Shown: positions 9,274 through 18,723 of the stretch, in pieces
Numbering within the stretch: the stretch's first letter is position 1
Layout of the letters: every line of letters starts with the position of its first letter
From: UBA1952 sp965246765
Lineage (GTDB): Bacteria; Bacteroidota; Bacteroidia; Chitinophagales; Chitinophagaceae
Assembly: GCA_965246765.1 (NCBI GenBank)
Contig: CBDFFJ010000005.1
Location: 124,001 to 188,000, forward strand
DNA: 64,000 nucleotides
Direction: 5' to 3'
The notes under the pieces: generated by a model
Seen by the model: the letters and a program-made list of their open reading frames with translations, nothing else
Told to the model about the DNA's origin: nothing
Database searches by the model: none
Made by a program: the position numbers and the translations under genes

Positions 9274-9861
9274 ATGGGCATCGCATTCTTTGATTTTGAC
9301 GGCACCATCAGCACAGCGGATAGCTTTCTCGCATTCATCCGCTACACTGCCGGACGTAAGGCTTATTGGCGCGGCATGGCCCTGTTAAGCCCGTGGGTTA
9401 TCTTGTATGGCCTAAAGCTGCTCCCGAACTGGCGGCTGAAAGAAAAAGTATTCGGCTACTTTTTTGGCGGGAAGTCTGCGGCGGAAATTCAGCAAGCGGG
9501 CGAAGCATTTTCTACTGATTACCTGCCCCGCATTTGCAGGCCGAAAGTGCTTGCACGGATAAAATGGCACCAGCTGCTTGGCCATAAAGTAATTGTGCTA
9601 ACTGCCTCATCGTCCACATGGCTTCATGGATGGTGTGAGGCGCAGAATGTTGAGCTTATAGGGTCGGAGTTTGCGGTAAAGGGGGGCCGCTACACCGGAA
9701 AGCTGGATGGGCCGAACTGCCACGGCATCCGCAAGGCAGAAATAGTGGCGCAGTTACTTTCACAGGAAGGCTATACGGATACCTATGGCTATGGGAACTC
9801 GCGCCATGATGCGCCTTTTCTAAGCCTGTTGCAGCGGGTAAATACGATTCCTGTAAAATGA
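9274..9861 (+). CDS. HAD-IB family phosphatase
   Basis: 195 residues. HAD motif I is FFDFDGTIS, with nucleophile D7 and acid/base D9. Motif II is IVLTASSSTWL, and motif IV is YGNSRHDAPFL. Residues 20-90 form a helical cap with a hydrophobic patch (GMALLSPWVILYGLKLLP), as in HAD-IB phosphatases that act on lipid phosphates. The gene starts 3 bp after the UbiA-like gene, so it is likely to dephosphorylate that enzyme's phosphoribosyl-lipid product. This is an inference from context; other phosphate monoesters are possible. Confidence 0.83.
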   Translation: MGIAFFDFDGTISTADSFLAFIRYTAGRKAYWRGMALLSPWVILYGLKLLPNWRLKEKVFGYFFGGKSAAEIQQAGEAFSTDYLPRICRPKVLARIKWHQLLGHKVIVLTASSSTWLHGWCEAQNVELIGSEFAVKGGRYTGKLDGPNCHGIRKAEIVAQLLSQEGYTDTYGYGNSRHDAPFLSLLQRVNTIPVK

Positions 9862-9879
9862 GGTCTGGCATTCCGTGCT

Positions 9880-12114
9880 TCATTCAACAGGCCTCGCCTG
9901 CAAGCTGTCATTATTGTGAAGCAATAGCTGTGTACGTGCAATCATTGCCGCCTTTTTCGGGGCATCATCGGGCAGGCCCGCATTCCGCTTAGCCGTCTCC
10001 TGTAGCAATCGCCCGCTTTCTGCAAGCGATGCCTTAGCCATCTTATTCATGCCCACGAGCTTCTGAATAATCTGGGCGTAATTTTCGGCATAATCCCGAT
10101 TCGCCGTGTCCGTTTCGTAGGCAGCACGTGTAAAATAATAGGCGCTGTCCGGTGCCCCTTTAATGTCGTAGGCAGTGCCGAGAAGGAAGAGCGCATACCC
10201 ATTGCGGCTGTTGATGCGGCGGGCTGTTTGCAGATATTCCAGCGCCTTGTTCATGCTGCCAAACTGTTGCCCGTAAAGTTTGCCCAGCGCTGCAAAGCAA
10301 AGGCTCTTCATGGTGTCCACTTCGCGCTGGTACTGCCGTGGCTTATACACGTCGGTAACGCCATAGGCGGCTACGGCAGTGAGCAAGTGCGTGAGCCGCT
10401 CATTAGGAGCGGCCTTTTCATCTTCGCCAAGCAGTTGATGGGTACGGGCAAGGTTGTACCAGACCAATCCATACATCGGGTACACGTCCAGCGCCTCTTT
10501 GTAGAGTGGAAGCGTGCTGCGTAATAGTTCTGATTCTTCGCTCTGCTCGTCGGGCGATAGCTCGTGCATCGTGGCCGCCGCCTCCTTCCGCGTCTCTTCA
10601 ACATGTAACAATACAACCTCGCCATAGTCTGACCTGATTTTAGCGCTTCCGGTAGCAGCGTCAAGGTCGTGCTGCATGAGCGTCAGATTGTCCTTCCAGT
10701 CACGGTTACGCGCGGCGGTGCGGATGCTAAAGAGCACAGCAACAATCCCAACGCTGCCCAGCACAGCGCTTGCCGGATACTGCTCTGCCAGCCATGCAAG
10801 CCCTGCCGCGGCAGCAATGCACAGCCCTACCGATGGCATAAAAAGAAAGCGCTCTGCCATATTGGTGCCAACCGGAAAAATGAGGTTAGAAACCACGGAA
10901 AAGCTCAGGAAGTAAAACAGGATGCCGAAGGCCGCAAGCTGCCTGCGCCGCAAGGCAGTGAATGCCCATAACAGCGCACCGAGATGCACCAGCAGGGACA
11001 GCCAAACGTTTGGGCTGGCAAAAGAATAAGTCGCAATCTGTTTCGGATAATAATCATAGCTGAGCGTTGCAGGGAAAATGGCGAGCCGTAGGTATTGCAG
11101 CCAGGTGTAGGCAACTGTTGCAAGCCGATTGCTCGCGGGCATCGGTACTATACTCTGCATCGTTGGAGCCTGTAGCACCATTACATCCGAGCCGGGCAGC
11201 AGCGGAGCAAACTTTTGTCCTGCGGCCACTTTAAGGAAGGGATTGTTCATCATATTCAACGCATCGGGCGCGGCAAGCGAAAGGCTGCCCACTGCGTTCA
11301 TTCGCAGAACGATATAGCACGCGATACCCAATACGGCGGGGCTGCAAAGCATCGCCAGCCTTGCTATTGGCAGCCTGCGGAAGAACCAGATGCTCAGCGG
11401 AATTATGGCAATGAATGTGAGCGCATTCTCTTTGGCAAGCGCAGCAAGAAAAAGACAAAGCGTGCCGCCTGCAACTTTCAGCGCTTTCTGCCGTCCGTCG
11501 TCCACTGCCAACACAAAGCACCGCAGCGACAACAGGGAAAGCAGCAAGGATAAGATTTCGTCAAGGCCTTTGGCGTTTGCCACTGCCTCGGTGTGCAGGG
11601 GATGCACCGTAAACAGTAGCGCAGCCAGAAACGCGATAAGCGGGCCACAGCTGTAATCCCGCATCAACGTCAGCAGCACACCATACAGTACAAAGCATAG
11701 CACGCCATACAGCAGCATGTTCAGCCCGTGCATCAGGTGCGGGAAGGCTGTATTTGCACCCAGGTCTTTAAGCTTTTGTCTGCCCGCAGTGGTAGAAGGC
11801 TGCACCGTACTTTCTTTCGCCGGGCGCGCCAGCAGCTCAGCGCATACTGCGTAGATGGCAGGCGACAGCGGGCGATAGCGTCCACCGGCAATGGCATCTA
11901 TTTTTTCGCCGGTGCTGCTTTGAATGTAATCCTGGCCAAAAATGGCGGGCAGTCCTGCGAAGCCGCTGCGCACTGCCTGCGAATGATGAATGACGAGTTC
12001 ATCATCCACAGCCCATTTATTAGGAAGGGTATTGACATAAAGCAGCAACGCCAGGAAGAAAATTATGCGCCCGGCGGTTTGCGGATGTTGAATGTATTGT
12101 AGCAGTCGCTGCAT
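9880..12114 (-). CDS. TMTC-like polytopic membrane protein with C-terminal TPR repeats
   Basis: 744 residues. About eleven membrane helices occupy residues 15-480. Blocks such as WAVDDELVIHHSQAV, GRYRPLSP and TVHPLHTEAVANAKGLDEIL match the TMTC/DUF1736 family of GT-C-fold proteins, which in eukaryotes transfer mannose to proteins. The C-terminal 250 residues are helical with TPR-like pairs (KALEYLQTARRINSRNGYALFLLGTAYDIKG). It starts 24 bp after the YfhO-like gene and converges on the HAD gene with an 18-bp gap. A role in cell-surface glycosylation using lipid-linked sugars is inferred. Confidence 0.8.
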   Translation of the reverse strand: MQRLLQYIQHPQTAGRIIFFLALLLYVNTLPNKWAVDDELVIHHSQAVRSGFAGLPAIFGQDYIQSSTGEKIDAIAGGRYRPLSPAIYAVCAELLARPAKESTVQPSTTAGRQKLKDLGANTAFPHLMHGLNMLLYGVLCFVLYGVLLTLMRDYSCGPLIAFLAALLFTVHPLHTEAVANAKGLDEILSLLLSLLSLRCFVLAVDDGRQKALKVAGGTLCLFLAALAKENALTFIAIIPLSIWFFRRLPIARLAMLCSPAVLGIACYIVLRMNAVGSLSLAAPDALNMMNNPFLKVAAGQKFAPLLPGSDVMVLQAPTMQSIVPMPASNRLATVAYTWLQYLRLAIFPATLSYDYYPKQIATYSFASPNVWLSLLVHLGALLWAFTALRRRQLAAFGILFYFLSFSVVSNLIFPVGTNMAERFLFMPSVGLCIAAAAGLAWLAEQYPASAVLGSVGIVAVLFSIRTAARNRDWKDNLTLMQHDLDAATGSAKIRSDYGEVVLLHVEETRKEAAATMHELSPDEQSEESELLRSTLPLYKEALDVYPMYGLVWYNLARTHQLLGEDEKAAPNERLTHLLTAVAAYGVTDVYKPRQYQREVDTMKSLCFAALGKLYGQQFGSMNKALEYLQTARRINSRNGYALFLLGTAYDIKGAPDSAYYFTRAAYETDTANRDYAENYAQIIQKLVGMNKMAKASLAESGRLLQETAKRNAGLPDDAPKKAAMIARTQLLLHNNDSLQARPVE

Positions 12115-12138
12115 AAAAGCTAATCGTGGTTATTGATT

Positions 12139-14490
12139 TTATTGGCTGGTTGTTCTCAGGCTGCGGCGCCTTTTGGAAAAAATTTGCCAGCCGCCAATCA
12201 GCCCTATTATAGCTAATGAGCAAAGGCTGATTAAAGTACCAATGCATTTATATGGAGGGCTGTAACAAAAGTCAAGCGCATGGATGCCGGGGGGCAAATG
12301 AACAGCGCATAAGCCACCAAATGCACAGCGCAACCGCACCGCCCGGCCATTGTCTTTTACGGCCCAACCTTCATCAAAAGGCATGGATAGAAACAAGAGC
12401 TTGCTCTGTTGTAATGCAACTTTTCCGGTAAAATGCTGGTCGCTGAAAGATTCAATGGCGAGCGTATCATGCTTTAGACTTTGCACTGCATCGTCCAGGG
12501 AGCCAGAACGAGTGGTGCCCGGTATAAACGTTGAGATGCCCTCGCAACCGGCCAGCTCCTTAGCACTCATCGCAATAGCAGCAAATGCGACTTCGCTTTT
12601 CACAGGATTAGACATCTTTTCAAACTGCTCAACATTCACGGCTTGCCCATAGCAGAACCCAAATGGCAGCGGCGACGTGTCTTTCCAAAGCGTAAAAGCA
12701 TTTGCCTCCTGTATTGGCCGAAAGCCATAATACCGCATCGTGTCGGTCACCGGTTTCGTACTTATAAAATACTTTGTAGCGCAGAGCTTCATTAGCGCAG
12801 GATTATGACGAAGTCCAACAACAAACCGGCTCGCCTGCTCATCGCCCGATGGAATAACGCCAAAGAGCGATAAGAAGCGGATGTAATGCACGCTGTTGAA
12901 AGGCCCATACGTGGAAGATGCCCGGTATTGCTGCACCAAGCCTTCATTGTAAGAATAAACGAGGGCGGCAGTAGAAAAGAAGTCCTTTTCAATACGGTAA
13001 AAGGATGTGTCGCGCTTCTGCAAAGCAGCAATCAGCCGGCTTGATGCATCGTTGTAGCCCTTTTGCGCCATATCTGTGCGGTCACAAATGCCTCTGTCCT
13101 GCACCAACTCATCAGCAGCCAGTGCAAGGTCGGCACACAGCAGGCACGCCAGCACAATGAAAAAGTTCCTTGGCTTCAATTTATGTTGCGCAAGTAGCAC
13201 TATGGTATAGGCGATGATAATGGCTATTGGCAAGTAGCATGTTGCAGCACTTTCGCTGTGTTGTTGCGCACCCAGCAATAGCACAAGCACACAAGCGGCA
13301 GCGGCAATAAGCAGCGGACGCCTCGCAAAAGCTCCGGTTGTAAAAAGCCGTGAAAGCGCATGACTGCTGATGAGCACAAAAGCCAGTGCTGCAAAGAGAT
13401 TGAGGATGCGATAATAGTTCCCCAGATGCAGCCAGAAAAGGTTGCGCAGTGGCGGAAAGCAGAAGACAAGCACGATAATGCTTAGCGCTGCAATTGAAAT
13501 AATTCTGCCTCGTTTGTTGAACAACGGCAACCCTGCCGCAGCAACCAATACCGTTAGGATACCGCAATAAAGCAATGGCGCTTCAATATAATTGCGATAG
13601 GCGCGGAAGTGTGCGGCATCGCCAAGCAAGTTGGGGCTGAACAGGCGCAGGGCCGATGACCATAAAGCGCCCGCATCTTCTACAAGGGGCACCTGCTCGT
13701 TGAATATGCGCACGGCCCCTGCGCCGCGCGGACTAAGCCTCATGCCATATACCGTACCGAGTAGAATAAAAGCGCTCAACCCAAGCCCAAGCATAGCGGC
13801 GGGCATGAGCCTGATTATTTTCGGCCACACGGCTGCTATCCGCTCGTTGTGCAAGTACGTTCTTGCTATCAAATATCCTGCGGAAATGAGACCCGCGAAA
13901 TAGACGTTCACGGGGTAGTTGATGGCAATGAGCGATACGGGCAGCAATAGCCAGAAGTATTGCCTTCGTGCCAGCCCGCGCTCCAGCGCCCAAAGCAATA
14001 GTGCAAAGTGGAAAGCCTGCAGTGCAAAATTTGGCAGCACCCACGAAGACGAGAGAATAGAATATCCGGAGAAAGCATAAGCCAGTCCGCCAAGCATACG
14101 CGCGTAAGGATGTAGCTTCAGCTCACCCAGCAGCAAGAACATGGCAACGCCTGCGAGATATACATACGCGAGGTTCATGGCCAGCATAACCATCGGTACC
14201 GAGGTTGCGCCCAACGAAAACCATAAAGCCGAAATTGGCTCAAAAGAAAAGGGATACTGGTTTTGCCCAAGCCCGGTAGCGAACGACCAGCCAGGCGCGA
14301 TGCTATGCTGCGCACAAAGCATCCGATAGTAAAGCCCCGGATAGTCCACCACATACGAGTCGCTGCCAATATCCTTGAACACAAAGGCCAGTTCACCCAA
14401 CAGAAATTCGCGATAAACAAACGCTATGAGCAGGAGTAGCACGCCTGAAAACTTACAGAACAAAAGCCATTCAGGTCTGCGGGATTTCAT
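12139..14490 (-). CDS. YfhO-family multi-pass membrane protein
   Basis: 783 residues, with some 12 membrane helices in the first 480, then a soluble domain, and a final helix at the C-terminus. The N-terminal block DIGSDSYVVDYPGLYYRMLCAQHSI followed by GWSFATGLGQNQYPFSFEP is characteristic of YfhO proteins, which are GT-C-like and linked to glycosylation of teichoic acids or other surface polymers. The soluble part has the expected MPFDEGWAVKDNGR and ALDFCYSPP blocks near the end. It is first in a two-gene operon with the TMTC-like gene. The substrate is unknown. Confidence 0.85.
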   Translation of the reverse strand: MKSRRPEWLLFCKFSGVLLLLIAFVYREFLLGELAFVFKDIGSDSYVVDYPGLYYRMLCAQHSIAPGWSFATGLGQNQYPFSFEPISALWFSLGATSVPMVMLAMNLAYVYLAGVAMFLLLGELKLHPYARMLGGLAYAFSGYSILSSSWVLPNFALQAFHFALLLWALERGLARRQYFWLLLPVSLIAINYPVNVYFAGLISAGYLIARTYLHNERIAAVWPKIIRLMPAAMLGLGLSAFILLGTVYGMRLSPRGAGAVRIFNEQVPLVEDAGALWSSALRLFSPNLLGDAAHFRAYRNYIEAPLLYCGILTVLVAAAGLPLFNKRGRIISIAALSIIVLVFCFPPLRNLFWLHLGNYYRILNLFAALAFVLISSHALSRLFTTGAFARRPLLIAAAACVLVLLLGAQQHSESAATCYLPIAIIIAYTIVLLAQHKLKPRNFFIVLACLLCADLALAADELVQDRGICDRTDMAQKGYNDASSRLIAALQKRDTSFYRIEKDFFSTAALVYSYNEGLVQQYRASSTYGPFNSVHYIRFLSLFGVIPSGDEQASRFVVGLRHNPALMKLCATKYFISTKPVTDTMRYYGFRPIQEANAFTLWKDTSPLPFGFCYGQAVNVEQFEKMSNPVKSEVAFAAIAMSAKELAGCEGISTFIPGTTRSGSLDDAVQSLKHDTLAIESFSDQHFTGKVALQQSKLLFLSMPFDEGWAVKDNGRAVRLRCAFGGLCAVHLPPGIHALDFCYSPPYKCIGTLISLCSLAIIGLIGGWQIFSKRRRSLRTTSQ

Positions 14491-14716
14491 GTAGTTCAGG
14501 GCGGGAAATGGAGCAATTAAAGAAACGGAATTTTACGCGTGCTTGTCACCACAGCGATGTGAAGAAAAGTGGGCAAAAATAGAAACCGGAATTGTTGATT
14601 TTCAGCAGCAAGTTGATTATTTCATTCAAACTTCAGAAGTCTCATAAAATTTGAGTGCAAGGTTGCAAGGTTGCCGGAATTGCTTCCGCGCTACTTCCAT
14701 CACCCGGCAGTCACTC

Positions 14717-14724
14717 TACCTTTG
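14717..14724 (+). promoter_or_regulatory. Bacteroidota -7 box immediately before a start codon
   Basis: TACCTTTG matches TAnnTTTG exactly and ends 5 nt before the ATG at 14730. Transcription would begin at or very near the start codon, implying a leaderless or nearly leaderless message. No clear TTTG -33 element is at the usual distance. Confidence 0.45.
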
Positions 14725-14729
14725 CCTCC

Positions 14730-15677
14730 ATGCCCGATACCAGCAATCCTTACAATGTTCAGCCGCGCCGCATTTTTATCAACGGCCTTTCAAGGCGGTT
14801 TATACAGGATGTGTACGCTGCAATAAACAACGCACCGCCGGTATTGGCTTTGGAAATTATCAACCACCTTTTTGGTGTGCTCCAATTGCTGGAGCAAAGC
14901 GCCTCTTTGGAAGGTGAGGACGAAGGAAACATTTACAAGACTTACTGGGAAGGAGAAGAACGCCTGACGCTAAAATGGGGAAGGTTGATTAAGCCATATC
15001 GGCAGCAGCAGTTCCAGCAATATTTTGACAAGTGCTTTATGCTTACGGAAAAGGCTGTTATCAGTCTTGAAGAATACAGCAAGATGTCTTCGGGAGAGGA
15101 GCAATGCGTCTCCGAGGTAGAAATGCTGGAAATTGTTGACGACGTTCGCCGCTTTCTGGAAACAACCCGACAGACCCTACTGCTGGAGCAGCCGCCTTCT
15201 CAGGAAGCTATGGAAGCCCTGTCCAAAGACCCTGATTCAATAGCACGTTTACAGAACCTTTCAGGCATTGAGGCAGGCAGAGACCATGATAAATCCGACA
15301 ACAAAAAAGATAAGGTCAAAGACAAAGAAGATGGGGAAGAAGAAAGAGCCTTTGGCAATACTAAAACCAGAAGCAGGCTGGCGCTTTACTATCTGGTGAA
15401 AGCAGCAGGCGTGGAGCCGAGGGCAGACAGCGCTGTAAGCGCCCTTGCCAAGCTCGCACACTTCATAACCGGCGAGAAGCTGACCACCCTTAATAATTCC
15501 AACACCTACAAGTTTTATCTCTCCATGCCGGAATACAAGACGGCCAAAGGGAGGCTGGAAGACCTGAATTATATCCGGCCATTCTTTGAGGAATTGGGCA
15601 TGAATAAGGCGCTTGACCTGATTGATGCGGAAATGGTCAAGACCAACGCCGAGCTGCCTCATAAGGGCCGCAAATAG
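14730..15677 (+). CDS. Hypothetical island protein
   Basis: 315 residues from ATG 14730, chosen because a consensus -7 box ends 5 nt upstream; an upstream in-frame ATG at 14655 exists but has no support. The N-terminal half (about 1-180) is mixed helical (FINGLSRRFIQDVYAAINNA, LEEYSKMSSGEEQC). A highly charged Lys/Asp/Glu linker spans about 195-215. A C-terminal helical domain follows (LALYYLVKAAGVEPRADSAV ... LEDLNYIRPFFEELGM). The stop codon lies next to the GAACGTTC palindrome array. I do not recognise the family. Position at the left end of the island suggests a maintenance or regulatory role, which is a guess. Confidence 0.7.
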   Translation: MPDTSNPYNVQPRRIFINGLSRRFIQDVYAAINNAPPVLALEIINHLFGVLQLLEQSASLEGEDEGNIYKTYWEGEERLTLKWGRLIKPYRQQQFQQYFDKCFMLTEKAVISLEEYSKMSSGEEQCVSEVEMLEIVDDVRRFLETTRQTLLLEQPPSQEAMEALSKDPDSIARLQNLSGIEAGRDHDKSDNKKDKVKDKEDGEEERAFGNTKTRSRLALYYLVKAAGVEPRADSAVSALAKLAHFITGEKLTTLNNSNTYKFYLSMPEYKTAKGRLEDLNYIRPFFEELGMNKALDLIDAEMVKTNAELPHKGRK

Positions 15678-15685
15678 GCGTTTAC

Positions 15686-15967
15686 GAACGTTCACGCTTT
15701 AATCCCGTGAACGTTCACAAAAGTCGTGAACGCTCGTACGTGAACGTTCACAGTCGTTCACGATTCGGGCCGTGAACGTTCCCCACGGGTATGAACGTTC
15801 ATAAAAATGGGTATGAACGTTCATACCCGTGAACGTAATAATTCTACTTGTATTGCTTTTCCTGTGCCCTTTAAGGCATGAACGACGTTCATGAACGTTC
15901 GCGGCTGCATGAACGTTTCCTCTGGCGTTCATGCACAAGTAAACTCAACAGAGGCGTGAACGTTCAC
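15686..15967. repeat. Dense array of GAACGTTC palindromes (iteron- or operator-like)
   Basis: Eight perfect GAACGTTC cores lie at 15686, 15709, 15742, 15774, 15793, 15815, 15893 and 15958. At least five degenerate or half copies lie near 15728, 15755, 15831, 15880 and 15911. Several cores extend to GTGAACGTTCAC (15707-15718, 15740-15751, 15956-15967), and one to the 20-bp palindrome GGGTATGAACGTTCATACCC (15809-15828). Centre-to-centre distances are often 19-23 bp, about two turns. The array fills most of the 423-bp space between two island genes. It is probably a multi-site binding region for an island protein, for replication, excision or transcription control. Confidence 0.75.
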
Positions 15968-16100
15968 AGATAAATGCGCTATCAACAGCCCGGATTATTC
16001 AGGTGTAAATCGTGCTAAATGCTGGTCTGACAACAACTTAGGTACACCATAGGTGCACCCCAATATTCAAAGAAGCGGTATTGAAGGAGCCACCTTTACA

Positions 16101-16376
16101 ATGGAATCCGAAAACCCGGATTCCAGACCTATGCCCAAAACCTACCTTAAAAAGCCTATACGCCTGAAGGCTATTCGTGTCTACCGCTTTAGCGTCAGCG
16201 GTAAGCATCTTCTAAAGTCCATTCGCCTGCTTAAAGAAAGCAGGCTGCCCTATTTCATCAAGGAAATAAGCAGGCATTCGGGTTTGCTTGTCGTTGTCCC
16301 CGTAAACGCATTTTGCCGGAAAACACAACTGCGGCTTGCAGCCTTGACTACTGCCTTGCCAAAGGCAAGTCCTTAG
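16101..16376 (+). CDS. Small hypothetical basic protein
   Basis: 91 residues from ATG 16101; AAGGAG at about 16083-16088 is a plausible ribosome site. A GTG at 16053 would add 16 residues. It is rich in Lys and Arg (YLKKPIRLKAIRVYRFSVSGKHLLKSIRLLKE) with a hydrophobic stretch LLVVVPV. It could be a small DNA-binding protein, but no family is recognised. It lies between the palindrome array and the HTH/ATPase gene, so it is one candidate for binding the array. Confidence 0.5.
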   Translation: MESENPDSRPMPKTYLKKPIRLKAIRVYRFSVSGKHLLKSIRLLKESRLPYFIKEISRHSGLLVVVPVNAFCRKTQLRLAALTTALPKASP

Positions 16377-16441
16377 CTGCCGCAAAAACAAAAAGCGACA
16401 TGCTGGTTAATCAGAATCAACAGTAACAAATACTATCCGAA

Positions 16442-18505
16442 ATGAGTAACGCCACTTCAGAGCTGGACATTAGGGAGCAGGCATTTGTAATGCACCTGCG
16501 GGGCGACAGCTATAAGCAAATCGGCGATGAGCTGGGCATTGGCAAGAGCACCGCCTTTAAGTACGTCAAGGAGCTGCAAAAGCGCAATGCCGGAAAGGAA
16601 AATGAAGAACCAGAACAGCAACCGGCTCAAATGCAGACCGCTGCGAAAGAGCAATCAGGGGCACAGGAGAAGGAGCAGAGCATAGCTGCATCACCAAGCC
16701 ATGTCTCGCCCATATTCAAGAAGTCCTTTGAGCAGGTGGTAACAGAGTATGAGCAGAGGTTCGGAAAGCTAAGCCCGAAGCAAGCAGATGAACATCCTGA
16801 AAAAGGCAATCATACTCTACCAGCGACAGCAGTATCAGCCAGCATATCTACTGCATCAAGCGGGAAGCCTTTTCATTCCGACAAATTGCCTTTACCAAAG
16901 CAGGCGGACAAGCCGGTTGAAAAACAGAAAGCAAACGATAAAGCTGCGCCCGCACCGGATAAGTCTGAACAGCCAAAGCCTGCGGCAGCCACACTACCTG
17001 TTCCCAAGCCAGCGCCTAAGAAGATTAAAGAGTTCACCGGCGATGAATTGGTGGCAAAGCATTTTGAATGCCTGCCTTTCACCGGCAGGTTCAGGGAGCT
17101 AATCGGCACGCCTTCCAAGCTCTTTGCAGGTCTTATCTGGGGACTGCCCAAAGGAGGCAAAAGCAACTTTTCCATTCGCTTTGCCGACTACTTGCAGGAA
17201 TACTTCGGCAAAGTGGTTTACATAGCCGCCGAGGAAGGAGAAAGCGTAACCCTGCAAGAGAAGTTCAAAGACATCGGCGGCTCTAAGGTCACGGTCGTGG
17301 AGACCCGCGACCGCGACGTCATTCGCGATTACCTTTCTAAGAAGGGCTGCGACTTTGTGTTCATTGACAGCATCAACAACGCAGGCATAGACAATGAGTT
17401 TCTGGAACTGCTGAAAACGGAGAATCCGACCAAGTCTTTTATCGGCATTGTTCAGGCAACAAAGGGCGGCAATTTTAAGGGAGACCAGGCACTGACGCAT
17501 AACTGTGATTTTATCATTAAGGTGGTGGATGGCATTGCATATCACCACGGCAGGTTCAATGTAGCTTCCGAGATTTCCATTTTTGAGGAGCCGCTCTATG
17601 AGAAGAATGCGGAACAACAATCGGGACATTATCCGGCAAGTGCCGGCAATAATGAAGCGCCACAATGGGAAGGCAATGAATACAACCGCATTGGTGAAGA
17701 TGTTACAGCAAGCGCAGCCACTGTCGCAACAGGCATGAGCGGTGAGTATTCAGATGAAACAGACAAGACAGCGCAGCCGGTTGGCACAGAAAACATACAA
17801 AATCCTCTTGCGCAGGTTGCAACGTTGGCAGGAAGCAGTAACGACCAACGTAGTGTTGTCACAGCAAGCAATGAGAGCACTACGTCCATATTCGGGCCTC
17901 CATCCCCGGCTATGCCTGTGCCGGTGAAAGCGGTGCTTACGAATCCGCCTGTCAGCACGAACTCCAGTGGGTCGCACAGCAGCTATTCGGGCAGCAGTTT
18001 AGGCAGAACAAGCAGCTATACAACAAGTGCTCTTTCCACTTCTGCTTCAGCAACGGGTAAAGGGAAGTCCAAAAAGGCGAAGAAGAAAACCGGAATCTCT
18101 CTTGGTGACGCAGCATTGGCTTTCGGCGGCGGCTTTATCGGCGGCTATGTTTACTATGACTATAAGGAACGGCTCGCAAAAAAAGCAGCAGCAGCAGCAG
18201 CAGCAGCAGCAACTAAAGCGCAGCCATCTCCTGCACTTGCGGGCAACAGAAATCCCGGAGCTGCGCAGCAGGCAAAATCATTACAGCCTGTCGCAAGAGC
18301 GAACCAGGTTGGTGCAACGTCAACTCAGCCGCAACAAGTGCCTGATAGGAGATTGATTGCGCAGCAACAGAGAAGCATTCAGCAGCAGCCACTACCCGGT
18401 GCGCGACCTCAGCCACCAGTAAGCGTAGCCACGAAAACGCCTATCAAAGCAAAGACATTAGACGAGGTGTGCTGGGACTTGGATGGTCTGGACATGTTGC
18501 TGTGA
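16442..18505 (+). CDS. Helix-turn-helix plus RecA-like ATPase protein with low-complexity tail
   Basis: 687 residues. Residues 8-48 form an HTH (FVMHLRGDSYKQIGDELGIGKSTAFKYVKEL). A Gln/Glu/Ala/Pro-rich linker spans about 50-195. A RecA/RadA-like P-loop domain follows (about 200-385) with Walker A GLPKGGKS at 234-241, Walker B FVFID ending at D309, and a sensor-like IVQATKGG. The last 300 residues are low-complexity Ser/Thr/Gln/Pro sequence. They include a Gly-rich hydrophobic stretch near 553-575 (LAFGGGFIGGYVYYDY) and nine consecutive alanines. Such ATPases on mobile elements often act in replication or partition. The membrane-like tail is unusual. Function is inferred only. Confidence 0.75.
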   Translation: MSNATSELDIREQAFVMHLRGDSYKQIGDELGIGKSTAFKYVKELQKRNAGKENEEPEQQPAQMQTAAKEQSGAQEKEQSIAASPSHVSPIFKKSFEQVVTEYEQRFGKLSPKQADEHPEKGNHTLPATAVSASISTASSGKPFHSDKLPLPKQADKPVEKQKANDKAAPAPDKSEQPKPAAATLPVPKPAPKKIKEFTGDELVAKHFECLPFTGRFRELIGTPSKLFAGLIWGLPKGGKSNFSIRFADYLQEYFGKVVYIAAEEGESVTLQEKFKDIGGSKVTVVETRDRDVIRDYLSKKGCDFVFIDSINNAGIDNEFLELLKTENPTKSFIGIVQATKGGNFKGDQALTHNCDFIIKVVDGIAYHHGRFNVASEISIFEEPLYEKNAEQQSGHYPASAGNNEAPQWEGNEYNRIGEDVTASAATVATGMSGEYSDETDKTAQPVGTENIQNPLAQVATLAGSSNDQRSVVTASNESTTSIFGPPSPAMPVPVKAVLTNPPVSTNSSGSHSSYSGSSLGRTSSYTTSALSTSASATGKGKSKKAKKKTGISLGDAALAFGGGFIGGYVYYDYKERLAKKAAAAAAAAATKAQPSPALAGNRNPGAAQQAKSLQPVARANQVGATSTQPQQVPDRRLIAQQQRSIQQQPLPGARPQPPVSVATKTPIKAKTLDEVCWDLDGLDMLL
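18185..18211 (+). repeat. Trinucleotide repeat (GCA)9 within the ATPase gene
   Basis: Nine consecutive GCA codons give a run of nine alanines after a Lys-Lys pair. It follows a Gly-rich hydrophobic stretch, and such repeats are prone to slippage in steps of one codon. Confidence 0.9.
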
Positions 18506-18723
18506 ATAGACAACGGCTAATCCAACTGAAGCCACTATCAAATGCACAGTAACGAGGTGTGCGAATCGCGCATTGCAATGATGAAACGTAACAAAAAGCT
18601 GAACGGAGGCAGCATACCAAGACTATGACATAACCCTATTAAACTCTTAATCCCGCCAAAAGGCCAAGAACACCTCAACTTAAAGACAACTAAAGTCAAC
18701 AAACCAACAAAAGCAAACAAGCA

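Noticed and set aside
15699..15938. 79-codon minus-strand ORF across the palindrome array
   Set aside because: Its sequence is produced by the GAACGTTC repeats (recurrent CERSR and NVH words), not by a plausible protein.
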